Source of the DNA: Paraburkholderia sp. PGU19
GTDB taxonomy: Bacteria; Pseudomonadota; Gammaproteobacteria; Burkholderiales; Burkholderiaceae
DNA: 64,000 nt
Direction of reading: 5' to 3'
Assembly: GCF_013426915.1 (NCBI RefSeq)
Contig: NZ_AP023182.1
Location: 372,001 to 436,000, forward strand
Shown here one piece after another: positions 44,765-53,665 of the stretch. The number at the start of each line of letters is the position of its first letter. The first letter of the stretch is position 1. The notes below the pieces were generated by a model. The model worked only from the letters and a program-made list of their open reading frames with translations. It had not been told where the DNA came from and ran no database searches. Both the position numbers and the translations under genes were made by a program.

Positions 44765-46210
44765 ATGCGTTGCGACAAGAACCGTGTACTGTTGAGCGGC
44801 ATTCCGCTCGCTGTCGTTCTCGCCACATTCATTCCGACTAGTCAGGCTGCGCCCGTCCTGGTCTCCGGTCCCAGTCCCTTTGCCGCTTGCACCACAGGTG
44901 GCCCAGGCACGAACTACGTGAACGCCGAAGTCGAACCCTGGATCGCTACGAATCCGAGCAATCCGTCGAACCTGATCGGCGTATGGCAACAGGACCGATG
45001 GAACAACGGCGGCGCCCATGGCCTGGTTGCCCGCCCGTCATTCGATGGCGGTTTTACGTGGAGCACGCCGGTTGCACTGCCTTTCAGTGCGTGCGCAGGC
45101 GGGACTGGCTACGAACGCGCGTCCGATCCGTGGGTGTCGATCGGCCCGGATGGAACGGCGTACGCTGTATCGATCTCCTTCAATCAATCCAACAACAGCA
45201 ATGCGGTCCTCGCCTCGGTTTCCAAGGACGGCGGCCTGACATGGGCGCCTCCACGCACCATCATCGCCAATAACGAACCGTCGTCGCAATTCTTCAACGA
45301 CAAGGAATCGGTTACGGCAAATCCTGTCAGGGCAGGCGTCGCGTATGCAGTGTGGGACCGGCTGGAGACGCCGAACGGAAATCCCTACGCTAGCAGGCAT
45401 ACGGCTGCCTTCCGGGGGCCGGCGCTGTTCTCGAAGACGATCGATGGTGGCCAAACATGGAGTGCGCCATCCGTGATCGTGTCGTTCGTTCCGTCCCATC
45501 GCCAGACAATCGGCAATCAGATCGTGGTCGATTCGAAGCACGGAACGCTCTACGATTTCTTCAACCTGATCATTCCGCCGTTCTCCAAGGCGGCGGGCAG
45601 AGTGGCGTTCATCAAATCGACCGATGACGGAGCAACATGGACCGCGCCGAAAGTCATCTCGGGGCTGCAGACCGTATCAGTCTTTGATCCGAACACCGGC
45701 GAAGAGGTCCGTTCGGGAGACATCATTCCCGAGCCCGCGATCGATCCGAAGAGCGGGCAACTCTACGTCGTGTGGCAGGATTCCCGCTTCAATGGCGGGC
45801 AGTACGATGAAATCGCACTTTCTACGTCCAGTGACGGCGGCGCGACCTGGAGCGCACCCATACGGGTCAACACGCCCACAGGAGGCCCCGCATTCAATCC
45901 GAGCATCATTGTCAATTCGTCGGGGACCGTTGCCGTGACGTACTACGATTTCCGCAATCTGGCGGCTGGCAACACCACGACACTACCGACGGATATCTGG
46001 CAAACGACATCGGCAGACAACGGAACGACGTTCGCCAATGAAATACATCTGGCGGGAGCGTTTGACCTCAAGACCGCGCCGGACGCTGAGGGTTTCTTCG
46101 TCGGAGACTATCAAGGGTTGGTCGCGATCGGATCGACGTTCGTCCCGTTTTTCGTGCAAACAAACTCAGCTAATTTGAGCAATCGCACAGACGTGTTTGC
46201 TCAGCCTTAG
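44765..46210 (+). CDS. Exported sialidase-fold (BNR/Asp-box) protein
   Basis: 481 residues from ATG 44765 (AAGGAG upstream). Signal peptide about 1-28 ends SQAAP. Five Asp-box motifs are visible: SFDGGFTW, SKDGGLTW, TIDGGQTW, STDDGATW and SSDGGATW, spaced as in a six-blade sialidase propeller. The arginine triad and catalytic FRIP motif of true sialidases are not obvious. So it may be a binding propeller or a hydrolase of another glycan. A strong hairpin follows the stop. Third of the propeller set. Confidence 0.8.
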   Translation: MRCDKNRVLLSGIPLAVVLATFIPTSQAAPVLVSGPSPFAACTTGGPGTNYVNAEVEPWIATNPSNPSNLIGVWQQDRWNNGGAHGLVARPSFDGGFTWSTPVALPFSACAGGTGYERASDPWVSIGPDGTAYAVSISFNQSNNSNAVLASVSKDGGLTWAPPRTIIANNEPSSQFFNDKESVTANPVRAGVAYAVWDRLETPNGNPYASRHTAAFRGPALFSKTIDGGQTWSAPSVIVSFVPSHRQTIGNQIVVDSKHGTLYDFFNLIIPPFSKAAGRVAFIKSTDDGATWTAPKVISGLQTVSVFDPNTGEEVRSGDIIPEPAIDPKSGQLYVVWQDSRFNGGQYDEIALSTSSDGGATWSAPIRVNTPTGGPAFNPSIIVNSSGTVAVTYYDFRNLAAGNTTTLPTDIWQTTSADNGTTFANEIHLAGAFDLKTAPDAEGFFVGDYQGLVAIGSTFVPFFVQTNSANLSNRTDVFAQP

Positions 46211-46230
46211 CCATAACAGTATGTGTGGGA

Positions 46231-46255
46231 GCTGCGGCGCGCGGCGCGCCGCAGC
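46231..46255. terminator. Perfect 11-bp GC hairpin after the sialidase-like gene
   Basis: GCTGCGGCGCG (46231-46241) and CGCGCCGCAGC (46245-46255) pair fully around a 3-base loop, 20 bases after the stop. No U-tract follows, but position and strength fit a terminator. Confidence 0.55.
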
Positions 46256-46332
46256 GGCGAGCCGCGTTCCCGATGCAGGACACCCCACGACTCAACTTTC
46301 TGTGCTCGCCTTATTACCTGGGCGGTTTCAAA

Positions 46333-47407
46333 TGTGAAGCGCAACACAATGCCTAGTGAACGGAACTATCAGGTTGAGAAGCAAGTGCAAGCATGGTGGC
46401 GAAGACTTCGAACGGCGAGTGGAAAGCGTGTGTGGCACGTGGCCGGCTGTTGAGGCTGTCAGCGATGTCATCAAGGTCGTCCTGGCTGTAGACCGAGAGA
46501 TCCGTGCCCTTGGGCAGATACTGGCGTAGCAGACCATTGGTGTTCTCGCACGTGCCACGCTGCCAGGGGCTGTGAGGGTCGCAGAAATAGACCTTCACAC
46601 CGGTCGCGGCCGCGAGCTCCTGGTGGCAGGCCATTTCCTTGCCCTGGTCGTACGTGAAGCTCTGTCGCAGCGGCGCAGCGATGGAATTCAGTTTGGCGGA
46701 GAAGCCCGCGAGTGCCGAGGCAGCTGTCGCATCGTCCATGCGGGCAAGCAGCACAAGGCGGCTGGAGCGTTCGACCAGCACGCCCACGGAAGAGGCATTG
46801 TTTGCACCCTTGATGAAGTCGCCTTCCCAGTGGCCCGGCATCACGCGGTCGTCCACCTCGGGTGGTCGCACATGAATGCTGACCATATCTGGAATCTGAC
46901 CGCGCCGGTCTGTGCCTCGACTTCGCGGTATGCGATCGCTGCGATGGTGGCGCAGACAGGCGACGAGCTGGCGACGCAGTTCCCCATACGGACGAGCGTA
47001 GATAGCCGTATAGATGGTCTCGTGCGAGACCCGCTGGGACGAATCATTCGGGTGCATACGTTTGAGCGTACCTGATATCTGCTGAGGCGACCATTTCCAG
47101 TCCAGCAGCGTGAGGACGATGCGCCATGTAACACCCTGCGGATCGAGCTTGGCGGGGCGCCGGCCAGCCACACGTCGCGCCACGCTTAACGCCTGGGCCG
47201 GCACCGAAGCATAGCGGTCAGGCCCGCAGTTGCGAGCCAGTTCGCGACTCACCGTTGCAGGTGAGCGCCCAAGCATACGGGCCATAGCCCGTATGCTTGA
47301 ACCCTGCAGATGCTGGCTGGCAATCGTCAGCCGCTCTTCAGGCTGGAGTTGTTGGTATCGTTTTTCCATGGCAACACCTTATATGAGGCGAGGTGTTGCA
47401 CTTCAAA
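46333..47407 (-). mobile_element. IS30-family insertion sequence (about 1.07 kb)
   Basis: The left end (TGTGAAGCGCAACAC from 46333) and right end (GGTGTTGCACTTCAAA to 47407) are imperfect inverted repeats enclosing one transposase gene. The exact outer base and a target duplication could not be settled by eye: the flanks do not show an obvious 2-4 base repeat. Good gene integrity suggests a fairly recent arrival. Confidence 0.8.
46353..47369 (-). CDS. IS30-family transposase (DDE)
   Basis: 338 residues. The N-terminal helix-turn-helix RLTIASQHLQGSSIRAMARM and GRSPATVSRELARN is typical. DDE acids lie in MPGHWEGDFIKG (D), TYDQGKEMACHQ (D) and SPWQRGTCENTNGLLRQYLP (E), with GTDLSVYSQDDLDDIADSLN at the end, all IS30 marks. 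Start ATG 47369 lies 38 bases inside the right end. Confidence 0.92.
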   Translation of the reverse strand: MEKRYQQLQPEERLTIASQHLQGSSIRAMARMLGRSPATVSRELARNCGPDRYASVPAQALSVARRVAGRRPAKLDPQGVTWRIVLTLLDWKWSPQQISGTLKRMHPNDSSQRVSHETIYTAIYARPYGELRRQLVACLRHHRSDRIPRSRGTDRRGQIPDMVSIHVRPPEVDDRVMPGHWEGDFIKGANNASSVGVLVERSSRLVLLARMDDATAASALAGFSAKLNSIAAPLRQSFTYDQGKEMACHQELAAATGVKVYFCDPHSPWQRGTCENTNGLLRQYLPKGTDLSVYSQDDLDDIADSLNSRPRATHAFHSPFEVFATMLALASQPDSSVH

Positions 47408-47833
47408 CTTGAGAACTCGCCTGGGATTCCGACCGTAAGATTGAGCGACCAAGAAAAGACCCTCGGTTACAAAACGCCAGCCGAGCGATTCCATCAAACT
47501 ATTGCGTCGATCGGTTGAATCCGCCATCCGAAACCTGCCGGATGCACATTGCGAGCAAATCGGCCAAAGCCGACGGTCGCCGATCAGCCGCTGTGCGGCG
47601 GCCGAAGGTCGCTTCACTGACATTCGCGAACCCGTGCCGACGAATGTCTCCTCTTTTTATCGACGAATAAGACTTCCCGAACCTAAGGCGACGTTCAAAC
47701 CATCATCGTCCCAGCGGCGGCCTTCCAGCTGCTACTGACGCTTCGAAGCGGTTCGCCAGAAATCATTTGTGGCTCTATTCAAACGACCTGCTAACCCTGC
47801 TAACCTTGGCCGTCGACCAAGCGGATCATATAG
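47408..47833. other. Intergenic, 0.43 kb
   Basis: No gene supported. A GCCGACGAATGTCTCC word near 47636 resembles the GAATGTC repeat seen at 39082 and 50486. It contains the upstream region of the MHS carrier gene. Confidence 0.35.
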
Positions 47834-49159
47834 ATGGGAAAGCAAGTGATTGATGACGAACCGTGCGTGCTAATCGAGCGAAGCGATGCCGCGGACGGTA
47901 GCCGTTCACTTATGAAAATCGTTATCGCAACGTCGCTCCTAAATGGCCTTGAGCTATTCGATTTCAGCGTTTTTGGGCTCTTCGCAGCGATGATCGGGGA
48001 TCAGTTCTTTCCTTCCGTCGATCCGATGACGTCGCTGCTGTTCGCCGTCGCTACTTTCGGCGTCGGGTTTCTGTTCCGCCCTGTAGGTGCCATAGTGATT
48101 GGCGCCTATGCGGACCGCGCTGGCCGCCGTCGCGCGCTCCTCGCTACCTCCTGGATGGCGACGCTTGGTACAGCCGCTATTGTCCTTTGTCCGCCCTACG
48201 CTGCGCTCGGCGTAGCCGCCCCCTTGATAGTCGTCCTGGCACGCGTGCTGCAAGGCCTGGCGATCGGCGGTGAGATGGGCGCGGCAGCCGCACTCGTCGT
48301 GGAAGCCGCGTCGCCCGCGGTGCGTGGTCGTGCGATCGGCTCGCAATTGGCGGGCAACGCACTCGCCCCGCTCCTCGGTGCGTCGCTGGGCTCGCTGCTC
48401 GGCAGCATTCTCTCCCCCGAGCAGCTAACGGCATGGGGCTGGCGCGTAGCCTTCGCGTTCGCGCTGCCGCTGCTCGCGGTGGGCTACTACCTGCGACGCC
48501 AATTCCTCGCGAACGATGCCCCACGTGCGCACACGGCCAGTTATGCAGTGCGTCGCCGGCCCGGCAGGCTCGCCCGTCATCACATTAGAACGCTGATCCT
48601 GGCCACGCTGTCGACGAGCTTTAGCACGGTGTCGTTCTATTCGATCGTCTATTACATGCCAGCGTGGCTGAACCGCGTCATGCACAAAAATGTCGTCACG
48701 GGGTTTCTGTCGACGGCATTCTCGGGTCTGTTGATCATGATGCTTGCTCCGCCTTCGGGCTGGCTCGCCGACAGGCTGCCGCGCCGCAAGCCGCTCGTCA
48801 TTGCCGTCGCCGCAGTGCTTGCAGCGGTCATTCCGCCGATATTCTATTTAATCATTCATACCGGCACCGCAACGATATTACTGGCCGGTGTAGCGTGCAT
48901 CACCGCGCTCGTGGCGGTCGGTGGATGCGTTGTGAACGTGCTGATTCTTGAAGCCTGGCCACAGCACGTCCGGGCGAGCGGCTACGGCATCGGCTATGCG
49001 GTCGGCACAGCGCTTTTTGGGGGCACGGCGCAACTCGTCGTGACAGCGTTGGTCAACTGGAGTGGCAACCCGATGGCCGTGGCGTGGTACGCCACGCCAT
49101 GCTGTCTGCTGAGTGTTGGCGCGCTACTCTGTTTCAAGGAGGAACGTGCTGACGCTTGA
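47834..49159 (+). CDS. MFS carrier, MHS family (organic acid:H+ symporter)
   Basis: 441 residues, twelve predicted spans. Family marks are ELFDFSVFGLFAAMIGDQFF in span 1, GAYADRAGRRRALL (motif A), RVLQGLAIGGEMGAAAALV (span 4) and RGRAIGSQLAGNAL. Similar proteins carry aromatic or dicarboxylic acids. A long central loop (about 225-250) is basic. ATG 47834 has only a weak ribosome site. No enzyme gene is linked, so the substrate is open. The AraC gene is convergent and ends 13 bases away. Confidence 0.82.
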   Translation: MGKQVIDDEPCVLIERSDAADGSRSLMKIVIATSLLNGLELFDFSVFGLFAAMIGDQFFPSVDPMTSLLFAVATFGVGFLFRPVGAIVIGAYADRAGRRRALLATSWMATLGTAAIVLCPPYAALGVAAPLIVVLARVLQGLAIGGEMGAAAALVVEAASPAVRGRAIGSQLAGNALAPLLGASLGSLLGSILSPEQLTAWGWRVAFAFALPLLAVGYYLRRQFLANDAPRAHTASYAVRRRPGRLARHHIRTLILATLSTSFSTVSFYSIVYYMPAWLNRVMHKNVVTGFLSTAFSGLLIMMLAPPSGWLADRLPRRKPLVIAVAAVLAAVIPPIFYLIIHTGTATILLAGVACITALVAVGGCVVNVLILEAWPQHVRASGYGIGYAVGTALFGGTAQLVVTALVNWSGNPMAVAWYATPCCLLSVGALLCFKEERADA

Positions 49160-49172
49160 CAATGCGCAGCCC

Positions 49173-50204
49173 CTAAACGTACGGCTTCCATTCGTGCAGA
49201 AAGTGGTTATCTATCGCGCGAATATCTTGCGGCACCATGTCGTACGCGCGACGAAACGCCCGCGTGAAATCTGATGCACTCTTGAAACCGTGCCCGTAGG
49301 CGATGTCCTTCACTGGAAGATTGGGATGCCGGACCAGATCATCGGCCGCTTGCCGAAGACGCAGGTGCCGGATATAAGCGCCGATTCCGCCTTCGTGCTG
49401 AAACAGCCGATACAAAGTCGGACGAGGCAATCCAAGCGCGTCAAGAACACTTTCAGGAGAAAGGTCAGAATCCTGCAGATTTGCCTGCACGTAGCGGCGT
49501 ACATTATCGAACATCGCCGCGCGCACCGCTGCGCGCGCATTGCCGGCAAGCCCTGCCTCCTGCGCGAAGGCCGCGGTGAGCAGTTGCACAGTAGCCGCGA
49601 GGCTTCGCTGCGCTTCGTCTATCGCAATAGAACCAATTCTCCCGGCCAAGGCCGTGACATGTTCCACGATCAAACGCACCATCGGGCTTCCGCGCTGGAG
49701 CACACGCCCATGGAGGGCTGCCGGGTCGGCAATGAATTGCTGCAAAAGCGCACCGGGCACGAAGAGCGTAACGACGCGGCAAGCCTGCCGGCGCATTCGG
49801 ATTGGCTGGTCCATGTCGAGCGCCAGAATTCCTTCACGGCAGAATTCGCCCCGCCGCCTGGCCGAGTGCACGACGAGCGGCTCGACCCCGCCTTCCAGAA
49901 ACACGTGAAAGGCGAAACTGCGAACGTTGTCCCGCGATATGCGGGCAATCGTACGCTCCAGCAGCAGCTCGTCCGTCCAGCAATCCGTAAAGACGATGTC
50001 ATCGACAACGAATCGTTCGATCGCCCCGTGAAACGGCTGTTCGGTCTGGGCACGCGAAGCCACGACGTCTATGACGTGCCCGACACGCTCGCACCAGCGC
50101 AGCAGTTGCCGGGATACCGGCTCATTTCGAACATCGAAATGGCTATGAATGATCCGGTTCGTGCCAACCGCTGCACTACCGGCCCCGTTGAGACGTTGGC
50201 GCAT
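49173..50204 (-). CDS. AraC-family transcriptional regulator
   Basis: 343 residues. The N-terminal two thirds is an AraC-binding-like domain (FHVFLEGGVEPLVVHSARRR, ACRVVTLFVPGALLQQFIAD). The C-terminal 100 residues hold the two helix-turn-helix units: LSPESVLDALGLPRPTLYRL and VKDIAYGHGFKSASDFTRAF RRAYDM, matching the AraC/XylS signature (second written without the gap). I favour ATG 50204; a TTG at 50255 would add 17 residues. Convergent with the MHS carrier, which it may regulate from a distance. Confidence 0.82.
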   Translation of the reverse strand: MRQRLNGAGSAAVGTNRIIHSHFDVRNEPVSRQLLRWCERVGHVIDVVASRAQTEQPFHGAIERFVVDDIVFTDCWTDELLLERTIARISRDNVRSFAFHVFLEGGVEPLVVHSARRRGEFCREGILALDMDQPIRMRRQACRVVTLFVPGALLQQFIADPAALHGRVLQRGSPMVRLIVEHVTALAGRIGSIAIDEAQRSLAATVQLLTAAFAQEAGLAGNARAAVRAAMFDNVRRYVQANLQDSDLSPESVLDALGLPRPTLYRLFQHEGGIGAYIRHLRLRQAADDLVRHPNLPVKDIAYGHGFKSASDFTRAFRRAYDMVPQDIRAIDNHFLHEWKPYV

Positions 50205-50841
50205 GGCTGAAAGCTGGGTCCCGATTGGTGGGCGAATTTGAAAGGCGCGCAGCAAGGCGAACGCCGAGCACCGGCTTGTTGCCTTAATCCGGAAGATGCG
50301 GACGGACAGCTGCGAACTGTATGTCGCGGCATGCCTCTTTTTTGCATTATATCGAGTCTGTACTGGCTAAAGCGAATGCCAGGTCTTGAGTGGAAGTGAG
50401 TATCCCGTGGGACAGCTCACGTCGACAACGCTCCGCCGGTCATGGAAGGTCGAAAAGTCCACTGTCGAATGCGCAGCAGCCATTCGAATGTCCACCACGA
50501 GCCGTCGTTCGACTCGGGCGTAGGTTCGACATTCGGACGTCGGCTTCGCTCGCTTATCGGTCGATCGCGGATCGACGATGCTCGTTGCATCGGCGGCCTT
50601 TGCCAACGTTTAGAGACCGTGGCCGGTGAGGCGGTTATAGCCTGCTCCCCCTGATTTTCGCCCTTTGGAAACAGCGAATGTCAGGGTTTATTGCAAGAGT
50701 GATGCACCCTGTCGACTCATTTCGAATGCCTCGATCGCACCGGTTTGGGGTGTCGTGCCGTGCATGGTCAGCAGGTGGGTTACGAACTCGCGGCCCAGGG
50801 GCGGCGCCGCGCCCGCGGTCCATATTGTCACCATCGACAGC
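50205..50841. other. Gene-poor interval, 0.64 kb, with GAATGTC repeat
   Basis: GAATGTC at 50486-50492 faces GACATTC at 50528-50534. The region from 50440 to 50640 has the look of a decayed repeat (CGGACGTCGGCTTCGCTCGC). No gene supported on either strand. Confidence 0.45.
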
Positions 50842-52032
50842 TTATTGAATCGGCATATACCGTTCCACCAGTCTTGCCCAAAAAGCGGAGCCGACGACCA
50901 GGTTCTCATCGTTGAAATCGTAGGTCGCGCTATGCAGGGTGTTCCCCCCATCGGTCGGGCCATTGCCGATCCGCAGGAATGCGCCGGGGCGCTCCTGCAG
51001 CATGTAGGCAAAATCCTCGCTGCCCATCAATGGGGCCATCTGTTCCGTTACCCGCTCCTCGCCGACCAGTTCCTTGGCGACCCGTATCGCGAGCTCGGTT
51101 TCGGCATCGGTGTTCGTCACCATCGGATAGCCTTCGACGTAATCGACGACTGCGGTGAGGCCATAACTGTCGGCCTGGGCGTGCAAGAGCCTCGTGATTC
51201 TCTCTTTCAGCGTCCGACGGACTTCCGTGTCGAACGATCGAACGCTGATGCTCAACTCAACCTCCCCCGGAATCACATTGGGAGCCGATCCGCCGGCTAT
51301 CCTTCCGATGGTCACGACTGCGGACTGGGTCGGATCGACATTGCGGGACACGACGGTTTGCAAAGCCATGACGATACTGCCTGCCGCGACGATCGGGTCG
51401 TTGGTTAAATGTGGGCGGGCAGCGTGCCCACCCTTGCCCACAATCCTCACGTAGACGCGGTCGCCCGCGGCCATGAAGTTGCCCTTGCGGAACATGAACG
51501 TCCCTGCCGGAGCGCCCGGATGGTTGTGCATGGCGAACACCGCGTCGCAAGGAAACTGCGTGAAGAGCCCTTGCTCGACCATTCGCTTGGCCCCGCTGTC
51601 GTAGCCGCGCTCCTCGGCCGGCTGGAAGATCAGGTGCACGGTGCCGTCGAATCGTCCGCGTTGCGCCAGGTGCCGGGCCGCGCCGAGCAGCATGGCGGTA
51701 TGTCCGTCGTGGCCGCACGCATGCATGCGGCCCGGATGGAGGCTCTTGTGGTCGAACGTATTGAGTTCGTCGATCGGTAGTCCATCCATGTCGGCACGGA
51801 TCCCGATACGACGTTCGCCCGTGCCGAGTCGCAACGTTCCTACCACCCCGGTGCCGGCGATCCCCGTCTCGACTGAGTAACCGTACTCCTTCAGGCGGCG
51901 TGCGACGATCTCCGCAGTCTGCACCTCATCGAACGCGAGTTCCGGGCAGCAATGCAGTGTATAGCGGAGCTGACGCATATCGTCGGCGAACGGCTGCAGA
52001 TCGGAGATGGAACTAAGGTCAGGTAATAGCAT
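50842..52032 (-). CDS. M20-family amidohydrolase (hippurate hydrolase/HipO type)
   Basis: 396 residues. Metal ligands of the M20D family are in HACGHDGHTAMLLG, QPAEERGYDSG and AMHNHPGAPAG, with MGSEDFAYMLQERPGA near the end. The lid domain (about 190-300) has GKGGHAARPHLTNDPI. These enzymes hydrolyse N-acyl amino acids (hippurate, indole-acetyl amino acids, aminobenzoyl-glutamate). Start ATG 52032, 25 bases after the carrier stop. With the YfcC-type carrier it forms an uptake-and-hydrolysis pair under the divergent LysR gene. Confidence 0.88.
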   Translation of the reverse strand: MLLPDLSSISDLQPFADDMRQLRYTLHCCPELAFDEVQTAEIVARRLKEYGYSVETGIAGTGVVGTLRLGTGERRIGIRADMDGLPIDELNTFDHKSLHPGRMHACGHDGHTAMLLGAARHLAQRGRFDGTVHLIFQPAEERGYDSGAKRMVEQGLFTQFPCDAVFAMHNHPGAPAGTFMFRKGNFMAAGDRVYVRIVGKGGHAARPHLTNDPIVAAGSIVMALQTVVSRNVDPTQSAVVTIGRIAGGSAPNVIPGEVELSISVRSFDTEVRRTLKERITRLLHAQADSYGLTAVVDYVEGYPMVTNTDAETELAIRVAKELVGEERVTEQMAPLMGSEDFAYMLQERPGAFLRIGNGPTDGGNTLHSATYDFNDENLVVGSAFWARLVERYMPIQ

Positions 52033-52057
52033 GTTCGATTCCGGAAGTAGCGGCTGA

Positions 52058-53497
52058 CTAGAAGGGGCCCCAATGCATGGCGACACCGGTTGCAATGGCA
52101 ACGATGCAGATGGCCAACCAGGCAACCAGCAGCGGCATGACGAAGCGCACCCACTTGACGTAGGGAATGCCGGACATTGCAAGGACAGCCATCAAGACGC
52201 CCGAAGTGGGGTTGAAGCAGTTGATGAAGCCTTCGCCGAGCAGCACCGCCTGTACCGTAACCTGCCGAGTCAGATGCAGCGTGTCGCCAAGCGGCGCGAA
52301 GATCGGAATGAGCACCGCCGATTCGCCCGATCCGGACGAGATTCCGACGTGCATGAGCGCGGCGCTCAGAAACATGCAGATTGCGGCCAGCGTGGAATCG
52401 AGCGGGGCAAGCATGCCAGTGAGCATGTTGACGATCGGGTCCAGGATCTTCCCGTCGCTGAGGACGATCGAAATGGCCCGCGCCACGCCCACCACAAGCG
52501 CCCCCTTGACGAGTCCGCTGCAGCCATGAAGGAACGTGTCCGCAATCTTGCCGGGCCGAATTCCGCTCACGATCCCGGAGGCAATCGCCATGATGACGAA
52601 CATCGCAATCATCTCCGTCTCCGCCCATTTGCGCGTCGACGAGCCGTAGACAAATACTGACAGGCAGATGACCACGATTCCGGCGACAGCGATTTGCCGC
52701 GGGTCGAGTCGTCGTGCAGACGGGCGCAGCACTGTCCGGTCACGTTCGGGCGTCGACACGGACTCCGCCGCGTCGACCAATCGATGCGCGCGGATGCGAA
52801 CGATGAGGAAGATGATGGTAACCACCAGGAAGGCGACGTAGATGCAGATCCGGAACGACATGCCGGAAAACATCGGCAGGCCGGCCAGGCGTTGCGACAA
52901 TCCAGTCGTGACCGGATTGAGTATCCCCGTGTTGAAGCCCGCGTAGGTGCCCAGATAGATCAGGCCAGCACCGATCTCCGTTGCCAGCCCCATGGACTCC
53001 GCAAGCAGCAACCCGAGCGGGACGAATGCCACAACCGAGTTCGTCACCACGCCCAGCGTGCCGAGCAGCGAAAAGATCACGCAAACGACGATGACGGTGA
53101 TATGCGCCCGCGCCGCTTCTCCATGTGCAACTATGGCGAGCGCGCTGCGCACAGTGCCGGTTGCTTCCAGCACGGCAAGCGCACCGCCGGTAAAAAGGAT
53201 CAGAAAGATGATCGGCGCGGAAGCAATCATCCCCTTGGCCAGCGCAGCGAACATCTCGCCCGGCATCACGCCGTGCTGCGAGACCGGCTTCAGGCTGTTC
53301 GGAACAACGAGGCTGACGCCATTGCTGACTGTTCGGGAAAATTCGCCTGATGGCACGACCCATGTCGCGATCGCGGCCACTACCAGCATGACGAAAAGCA
53401 GTACATAGGGGTTGATCGGCTCCTTGCCGCCGATCACGCGGGCTGGCTGGCGCGGCGGCTCCAGGCCTTCAACTGGCCGGCTGGCGTCGTTCATCAT
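52058..53497 (-). CDS. YfcC/DcuC-family carboxylate or peptide carrier
   Basis: 479 residues, about twelve hydrophobic segments. Marks include INPYVLLFVMLVVAAIATWV and VPSGEFSRTVSNGVSLVVPN at the start, then TYAGFNTGILNPVTTGLSQR and SSGSGESAVLIPIFAPLGD, and GEGFINCFNPTSGVLMAVLA. This is the YfcC (C4-dicarboxylate anaerobic carrier-like) group, related to the AbgT aminobenzoyl-glutamate carriers. First gene of the leftward operon with the M20 hydrolase. The likely cargo is an acyl-amino acid. Confidence 0.82.
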   Translation of the reverse strand: MMNDASRPVEGLEPPRQPARVIGGKEPINPYVLLFVMLVVAAIATWVVPSGEFSRTVSNGVSLVVPNSLKPVSQHGVMPGEMFAALAKGMIASAPIIFLILFTGGALAVLEATGTVRSALAIVAHGEAARAHITVIVVCVIFSLLGTLGVVTNSVVAFVPLGLLLAESMGLATEIGAGLIYLGTYAGFNTGILNPVTTGLSQRLAGLPMFSGMSFRICIYVAFLVVTIIFLIVRIRAHRLVDAAESVSTPERDRTVLRPSARRLDPRQIAVAGIVVICLSVFVYGSSTRKWAETEMIAMFVIMAIASGIVSGIRPGKIADTFLHGCSGLVKGALVVGVARAISIVLSDGKILDPIVNMLTGMLAPLDSTLAAICMFLSAALMHVGISSGSGESAVLIPIFAPLGDTLHLTRQVTVQAVLLGEGFINCFNPTSGVLMAVLAMSGIPYVKWVRFVMPLLVAWLAICIVAIATGVAMHWGPF

Positions 53498-53550
53498 GTC
53501 CCTCCATCAATGCTTTCACGTTGTAAACTTCTCTATTCTCCGTTCGGCTT

Positions 53551-53568
53551 GGGAATGTCCGCATTCCC
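53551..53568. promoter_or_regulatory. Perfect palindrome GGGAATG-N4-CATTCCC between divergent genes
   Basis: GGGAATG (53551-53557), TCCG, CATTCCC (53562-53568): an 18-base perfect interrupted palindrome. It lies 53 bases upstream of the carrier gene start and 97 bases upstream of the LysR start, where the operator of a LysR-controlled divergent pair is expected. The core also resembles the GAATGTCCG word of a repeat seen elsewhere, so the two explanations compete. Confidence 0.55.
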
Positions 53569-53665
53569 TAACCGGCTCAGTGGCGGAGTATCAGCGAAAA
53601 TCTGCATGTAAAGTTGTCCCCATGTCTGCAAAAATGTTGCGTACAGAGCAACAGCGGAGTCGACA

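Noticed and set aside
46320..47415. Target duplication of the IS30 element
   Set aside because: The outer ends are not certain by eye and the flanking bases show no clear short repeat; only the inverted repeats are claimed.
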